In this document: positions 58,299 to 64,000 of the stretch, in pieces
How positions within the stretch are numbered: the first letter of the stretch is position 1
How the letters are laid out: every line of letters begins with the position of its first letter
NCBI GenBank assembly: GCA_964059195.1
Contig: CAXKWD010000005.1
Coordinates: 41,741,825 to 41,805,824, forward strand
Source of the DNA: Ectobius pallidus
Lineage: Eukaryota > Arthropoda > Insecta > Blattodea > Ectobiidae
DNA: 64,000 nt
Reading direction: 5' to 3'
Program-made: the position numbers and the translations under genes
Notes under the pieces: generated by a model
What the model saw: the letters and a program-made list of their open reading frames with translations, nothing else
What the model was told of the DNA's origin: nothing
Databases searched by the model: none

Positions 58299-59161
58299 TT
58301 ATTCTTCTTGCTTAGCATTACTAGTTATACTATAGTTTTGGAATGACGCTAATCTCATTTAGAAGACGAATCCTCAACGGGATGTCGATTTAGAGTCTTT
58401 TTGTCTCAGTTTATTTACTCCTACACTGAATCGGTACACACGGGGGAAAGAATTTATGGTTCAAGTTACTTATCTGTAGTGTGATGTAATAGCGGTCTCG
58501 CTGCCTCATGCATTCCACAGACGTAACCGTCCCAATGCCTGACGTCTCCTAAACACGATCCATGAAGCATCTCCAACCGCCTCCACTCACGGTGGTTATG
58601 ATATCCACGGCGATTCGTCGTTCTCTGGGTAGGTAATATGTGGCTCGTGACCCTTCAGGCCACGCGACGTCCAACCTCCGCCGTAGGATGACAACCATGC
58701 AGATCTCGAAGATCCAAACCAACAGTCTCTGCATCCACAAAGTTGAGTAGGTTGCTATGATTCCACTCCACAACTGCAACAGCCCACAACCTGCGTCGAC
58801 TTAATAATGACAACCAACTATAGCCGATCCGCTTTACTTCCAGTCTCCTGATGACTTCAATCCGTTCCAACTTCTAACGGTCGACTCTATACCAGGCCAC
58901 TCTGCCTGACGTTCCTCGTCTCTGGACCTCCTTCTCTCGTTGCTGACTTCCAACTCTCAGACGACACTTCGACCTCTCTCTCCCCACTTTTTCCAACCGT
59001 CACTTTTCTTATTTAAAATATGCGCAAGCGCCGACTCCAGCGCTATCTGTAACAAGTCACTTCTTTTAATTAAATAAAGTGTTCACTATTATACTGTGGA
59101 AACCCGTGGTCTAACCAACGAGTACGATATAAATTGTTCGGTAACTTTTCACTTCGTTACA
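57359..59161 (-). repeat. 5' LTR of the minus-strand gypsy element
   Basis: 1803 bp; same sequence as 50755-52460 apart from about 20-odd substitutions, an extra tandem unit at about 58055-58125, a longer (TA)n at 58240-58296, and indels. One unit of the extra duplication contains TAGGCCTA where the sister unit has TA. Confidence 0.92.
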
Positions 59162-59522
59162 ATACATAGTAAAGTAATAAGTTAATCAATTTAAGTAAGT
59201 ACAGAACATGTTAAAATTACAGTGATTGAAATGTACGAGGTATTACTACTTATGATAGATATAAACATCTGCTGATCTTAAATTCGTGAAATGCTTGTTT
59301 TAGATTTCACACTGAATGATAACGTTGAGCAGCACTGCTCAAATCCTGCAGTACTTCATCAATTAAGCTCAGATCATTATCCTTTTCTTATTTTACTCAA
59401 TGGCGCTGCTGAGAACTATACTTCTTCTCCTGGTTTAATTAAACACCCTTTCAACTGGATATTGTACGCTTCTACATTACAATATCTGACCGATCTACAC
59501 ATACCTTTGAAGTCACATCATG

Positions 59523-60328
59523 ATATAGACCAGTGGTTCCCAACCTTTTTCAGGTGGCGACCCACCTTTCCTTATCGGAATACCTCCACGGTCCATCGGT
59601 CCATGGTGGAGTAAAAAACCTTATTTGTATCGTATCCCTTCCTTATGCATATATAATTTACCATCAAATAGTGCAAATATATAAGCTTAGGACTATATAT
59701 GCTTTTTTGAAGATTGAGATTTATTATTGATAAACAATTTATGTTCTGATTTGAAAATGGTTGACAAAATATAAGCACTTTGTAGCAAAACAGTTATTTA
59801 TTTAACAATAGATATATGTTTGCAATACATGCAACAAATGGTTTCATACTCACTAACAAGTGTTCCTAGGTGAAGATAAAAGCAACAATTAGAAAAGTAC
59901 ACGAAGATCATTTTAATTTGTCAGGCAAAATTGCTGTTTTTAAGTAAGAATACTACATTAATGAGATTTTTGGGACTGGTTCGATTGAACTAACACGTCA
60001 ATGTCACGACTGAATGAAGATGTTTTTAATCTTAAGTCACTTTCAACATTCAGCTGACTTCTGTGTTTTTTCTCTTCTTTTTGTGGTTCTGTTGTCTGCC
60101 TCAGATGCCAAAAAACAAGAACCAAGAAAACAATCAAAACACAATTTGATTTGTTTCGATTTTGCTTATTTTTTTACATAAGATGGCTTCTGGTGGTTTC
60201 TGTTGGTTCGATGGTTTCTGTTGGTTCGATGGTTTCTGTTGGTTCGATGGTTTCTGATAGTTTTAGTATCGAGTCCCGACCCACCTGTAACCCTTCCGAC
60301 CCACCGGTTGGGAACCGCTGATATAGAC
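59523..60328. mobile_element. hAT-type MITE (790 bp) with 8-bp target duplication
   Basis: The duplication atatagac (59523-59530 and 60321-60328) brackets 59531-60320. Ends are cagtggttcccaacc and ggttgggaaccgctg, 15-bp inverted with one mismatch, of the CAGNGGTTCCCAACC kind usual in hAT elements. No transposase is encoded. Removal of the element plus one duplication copy rejoins the LINE frame exactly, proving insertion into the LINE. A 17-bp tandem repeat (ttctgttggttcgatgg, three copies) lies at 60195-60250. Confidence 0.93.
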
Positions 60329-61689
60329 GATGCAGTTGCTACTATTACCAGAAATATCCAGCGTTCTGCTGACCTAGCAAGTAGCGCTACTGGAACTTAC
60401 ATTCACAGATTTACGAATGTAATTTTCCTCACCATATTCAACAGTTTCACCAGATTAAAAAGAAGTGTAGAAAACTTTGGGAACAAACTAATTACCCTCA
60501 ACACAAGACTTCTTATAACAGAGCAACTAAGGAACTAAAATATGCAATAAAACTTGAACGAACAATCGCTCTTGAAAATCAGCTAAATACTCATAATGCA
60601 CAGCATCGATCATTGTGAAAGACAATAAATAAAATATTAAAATACAGAGAAAAAATACCGCCCTTAAAAACTGGCACCAAGTGGTCCTCGACTCCAGAAG
60701 AGAAAGTGAAACTGTTTTCCCATCAATTGTACAATCAATTCCAACCGAACGATATTGCTGATGCTGAATTCACTAGAACCGTGGAAGAATCAATTTGAAA
60801 GCCTCTCCAACTATCTCCTTATAATAACTTCTTCAAGTATGGAATATCTTAACTAGGTCACCTGAGAAGAAAGCTTCTAGCCAAGAATTGATTGTTCAGC
60901 CTCTTCTGGAAGCGTGCACAAAAACATTTCTTAACTTTACAACGGGCAGCAGATGTGAACAGATTTGAGCTCGGACAAGCACTGACTAGAAAGGGAACTG
61001 GATGTTTTTTTTGTATTGGAATACACGGACTACCTGCTCCCGCACAAGCACTTGTAACAAAATTCCAACGGTCGGCGAGAGGCACAGATATAAAACGACA
61101 GCTGTAGATGCTACAATGGACACTTAAGAGGAAAAATTACTTTGTCTAGGTCTATTTCTGGATAGTGAAAAAGCCTTCGACAAAATATGGCAAGATGGTC
61201 TTCTTTTCAAAATTAAGCCTCAACTAAATTATACTCTCTATTGGACCATTAAATAAAATCTTTGCAGCAGAACATTTTCTGTAAAATATGAATCAGCCCA
61301 ATCAAAAGCATTAATAATTCGATCACGGGTACATCAAGGCAGGATACTTGGACAACTACTTTATATCACGTACACTGCAGAATTTCCGTTTCTGATAAAC
61401 TCATAATCCCACATTTTGCAGACGACATTGCAATACTGAGTTCAGGTGTTACTGAAATAGCTGTACAGTACCTTCAAGAGCTTTGTGACGAAATAGATTT
61501 GTGGTGCAAACACTGGAAAGTTGTGAAAAAAAACGTAAAATTCACATACAACATTCACACTACAACAACCAATCATACTTCAAGGTGAACAAGTCTAAGT
61601 CAGTCTTCTCGATCAACGTTTGACGTGGAAAGATCATTTTTCCTTCTTAATTAGGAAAATTTGCATCGTCTCCATGAGTTAAAACACAT

Positions 61690-61752
61690 CATTTCTTCTA
61701 AATCCTCACATCATATCTTCTAAATCCTCACATCATATCTTCTAAATCCTCA
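61690..61752. repeat. Tandem repeat, 22-bp unit, three copies
   Basis: cttctaaatcctcacatcat plus two bases repeated almost perfectly, inside the LINE C-terminal region. Confidence 0.85.
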
Positions 61753-62125
61753 CTTTCTTTTCAGTACAAGAAATTAATATAAATATCACTCATCAGGCCT
61801 ATCTGGATGTACAGTTGTCCAATTTGAGGTTGAGCATCATCTCCACAAGTACAAAGAATTCAGACAATTCAAAACAGGTGTCTTCGATTAATAACAACCA
61901 ATGCTCCAGGGTACGTCAGAAACTCAACCATTCACTCAAATCAAAAACATTCCAGATGTAATAACAGTACTCAGCAAGCTTACATAAGACTAGCCAGCTC
62001 ATTCAACAACCACATCAATCCACTGATCATTCCTACAAACATTCCACCAGGCCCACATCTCAGAAGACTCAAAAGGAAAAGACATTCGGATCTTAGATTA
62101 TGAGAATCAACATTTACTAAAACTC

Positions 62126-62127
<2 letters not shown>

Positions 62128-62183
<56 letters not shown>
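62128..62183. repeat. (AAT)n microsatellite, likely LINE tail
   Basis: About 18 AAT units directly after the LINE C-terminus, followed by the SINE. A second (AAT)n flanks the other side of the SINE at 62495-62521. Confidence 0.95.
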
Positions 62184-62184
<1 letters not shown>

Positions 62185-62189
62185 CTAAA

Positions 62190-62494
62190 CTCCGTGGCGC
62201 CACATCCCTCGAGGGACTTGGCCTACCACCCGACCGCTCCGTCATCTATCACACAAGCAGATGGCAGGATTGGGGGCATGTGGTCAGCATGCCTACACCC
62301 ACGGCCGTTAATGGTGGTTTTCATGACCGGAGCCGCTACTTCTCATCAAGTAGCTCCTCAGTTTGAATCATGAGGCTGAGTGCACCTCTTCCATACCTCC
62401 CTACCTCAGAAAAATCCAACGAGGTACCGGGAATCGAACCCGGGCCGACGGATCTGCAGTCAGCGAAGCTAACCACAAGACCACGCCGGCGGTC
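62190..62494 (-). mobile_element. SINE family 1, near full-length, antisense
   Basis: On the minus strand: head gaccgccggcgtggtcttgt with box A, box B GGTTCGATTCC at 62440-62430, then gttggatttttctgaggtag, ctcagcctcatgattcaaac, agctacttgatgagaagtag, ggccgtgggtgtaggcatgc. It lies inside an (AAT)n tract, which probably served as its target, and so the duplication cannot be defined. Confidence 0.88.
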
Positions 62495-62524
62495 AATAAT
62501 AATAATAATAATAATAATAATACA

Positions 62525-64000
62525 ACCGGGACTGTCGCTGGACTGAACCCCGGAAACAAGTGTCAAGTTCTTTTATTTCTGCTGTAATTAGCAGAACTAC
62601 TGTATAATGCATTACATACAATAAAGTTACCAAACTATTTTTTAAAAACTTAATGAAACAGCTCTTTCAATTTTCTACATCTCTAGTAAAGTAGTCCCAC
62701 GTTTTTTTAGGTTTATTAGTTACCTCTAGTGCTAACTACCATTATTTGGGGGTCTATTTATTGAAAAATGCATTCCCTTTAAAAGGTAGTATTACATGGA
62801 AACAACCGAATTAGCTATAACTTATTGCTGGGAACACATATTCTCTCTCTGTTGTCAGTTGATCGAGCATGTAATTTTATTTCGTGTTTTCAATTGGAAA
62901 TCACATGAAAATACATATTACTCTGGTAACTAAAATTGAACATTGCAGGCGTCATAAAATGTCTGAGATAGGATTCTATGCCATAGCCATTGTAATAATA
63001 GGAATTTGGAAATAAATCCAGTAATTGGAAGAATTCGTGAGATACAAGATCACAACAATAGACCAGAGACTGTATAGAAGATGTAATAACCGTAAAATAT
63101 TCTTATCAGTGATCTAACAACTCACAGGATTTTAAAAATAAGTACACAACGAGAATATGAAATTATTATTGTAACGTATGCTCGTTAAAAATATAAAAAA
63201 ATATATTAACTTTCAATAGTTCTATTTGGAAATGATAGTTTTACCGTCTCATTACACGAATCGATCAGTTGTAAACAAACATTTTTTTTTAACTTTTAAA
63301 AGCGGCAATCAGTTTATATTAGAAGGAATCCATGTAACATAATGTGAATTCGCTGCTTCCTTAGGGGCTACCTCTGATGGGAGGCTGTTTTTAAGTTATT
63401 CTTCGTTTTTGTACAAATAACTCATTACTCTTAAATGAACGCTTAATACAATGTACAGATAACTCACCTTGATGGATTGTATTCTTCGTAGATACTAAAA
63501 TTAAAAACTATACATTTTATTATTGACTCACAAAACTTTCACACAACTAACAAAGAAATTCTATTAAAATTTACAGCACAAAAAATTTTAAAAAAGCATA
63601 ATTTATATTTACAAGGGCCGTAGCCTCCTGAAACTTTGCAGACGTACATACTAGGCTACATGGTACAATTTTTATGGAAACAAAAGATCTTTTCTTATCT
63701 AAAATAACAAAATGTTCACCTGTCTCCCATGAGGGCATAATAGAATAATAATATCGTACATTCATGCTCTTTGCTCGGAAATATATAATCGAGGAATTTA
63801 CTGGTAATAACTATCCATCCTTTTTCACCCATTTGGTTTTAGTTCCGCTTATTTCGCAATACGAACAGCGACGTGACAGGGGAAGGCATTATATGATTAT
63901 CGAACAAATAGAGGTTTTAGTATTCTGAATTATAACTGTCAAGAGAATACCTTTAATACTATCAACGTCGTCCAGTTGCATCACAAGTATGCCCATTTAG
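62525..64000. other. Unassigned AT-rich DNA
   Basis: No gene, tRNA or transposon recognised in the last 1.5 kb. Short open frames have no domain. Confidence 0.45.

Larger units (their letters stand above)
50755..59161 (-). mobile_element. Ty3/gypsy LTR retrotransposon, complete but inactivated, minus strand
   Basis: 8.4 kb bounded by LTRs that start TGTAACGAAG and end GGCGTCACA on the minus strand, with a 4-bp duplication ATAC (50751-50754 and 59162-59165). Internal order: primer site, tRNA-like leader repeats, gag, two zinc knuckles, protease, RT, RNase H, integrase. This is Ty3/gypsy order (integrase last), and no env-like frame is seen. Stops at several points and one frame change in RT inactivate it. 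LTR identity is high (about 98% by eye outside indels), so it is a rather young copy. Confidence 0.93.
59265..62127 (+). pseudogene. Jockey-like LINE, split by a hAT MITE
   Basis: 59291-59530 encodes the end of the endonuclease: LDFTLNDNVEQHCSNPAVLH then QLSSDHYPFLI, with the SDH motif. After the MITE the frame resumes with IDDAVATITRNIQRSADLAS and continues as the linker before RT (KLERTIALENQLNTHN, TGTKWSSTPEEKVKLFSHQL). Within RT: LFLDSEKAFDKIWQDG near 61155, a VHQGRILGQLLY block near 61330 and PHFADDIAILSSG near 61412 (catalytic FADD). Near 62060 the C-terminus reads LRRLKRKRHSDLRL. Stops and frame changes are frequent. 60860-61100 does not fit and may be a further insertion or rearrangement. 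Confidence 0.8.

Overview
The window reads as nuclear DNA of a large, repeat-rich, AT-rich arthropod (most likely insect) genome. No intact host protein gene can be supported. Every recognisable coding stretch is transposon-derived: fragments of non-LTR retrotransposons (LINEs) of several clades, two Ty3/gypsy LTR retrotransposons, one Penelope-like element (GIY-YIG endonuclease), non-autonomous Helitrons, a hAT-type MITE, another inverted-repeat element, several tRNA-derived SINEs and an unclassified repeat built of tandem monomers. The arthropod assignment is inferred from this transposon mix; the species cannot be told from the sequence.

Layout. 0.5-4.4 kb: three LINE 3' ends. 4.6-6 kb: two different SINEs. 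7.1-7.5 kb: a 208-bp tandem duplication. 12.0-13.9 kb: an R1/I-type LINE in one frame interrupted by stops, joined to an antisense SINE. 15.3-17.0 kb: a LINE with reverse transcriptase and a (GAA)n tail, carrying a perfect 72-bp in-frame duplication. 19.8-27.0 kb: a 7.2-kb Ty3/gypsy element on the + strand (LTRs about 99% identical, 5-bp target duplication, tRNA-Lys-like primer site, canonical -1 frameshift heptamer) that has lost most of pol. 27.7-29.7 kb: an inverted copy of the tandem-monomer repeat, split by a Penelope-like element. 32.6-33.2 kb: a Jockey-like LINE relic. 33.6-34.8 kb: a second copy of the tandem-monomer repeat. 36-37.6 kb: Helitron 3' ends, a LINE tail and an inverted-repeat MITE. 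38.6-42.6 kb: about 4 kb with almost no recognisable repeats, possibly host intron or intergenic DNA, with a GC-richer patch near 39.4-39.6 kb. 42.6-45.2 kb: three SINE-like units. 45.7-47.2 kb: a 5'-truncated I-clade LINE with RNase H, bounded by a 15-bp target duplication. 47.4-49.6 kb: Helitron termini. 50.8-59.2 kb: a complete but inactivated Ty3/gypsy element on the - strand (gag, zinc knuckles, protease, RT, RNase H, integrase, 1.7-1.8 kb LTRs). 59.3-62.1 kb: a LINE interrupted by a 790-bp hAT MITE with a perfect 8-bp duplication. 62.2-62.5 kb: a SINE. The last 1.5 kb holds nothing recognisable.

The genes do not form a host pathway; the window records successive nested insertions. The observations most worth pursuing are: the palindrome TAGGCCTA, found 22 times by eye and in two paralogue comparisons looking like a 6-bp insertion at TA; two tandem sense copies of a tRNA-Lys-like T-arm just downstream of the tRNA-Lys primer site of the - strand gypsy element; the TTTAAAC frameshift site in the other gypsy element; hammerhead-like cores; and clustered Helitron ends with shared flanks.
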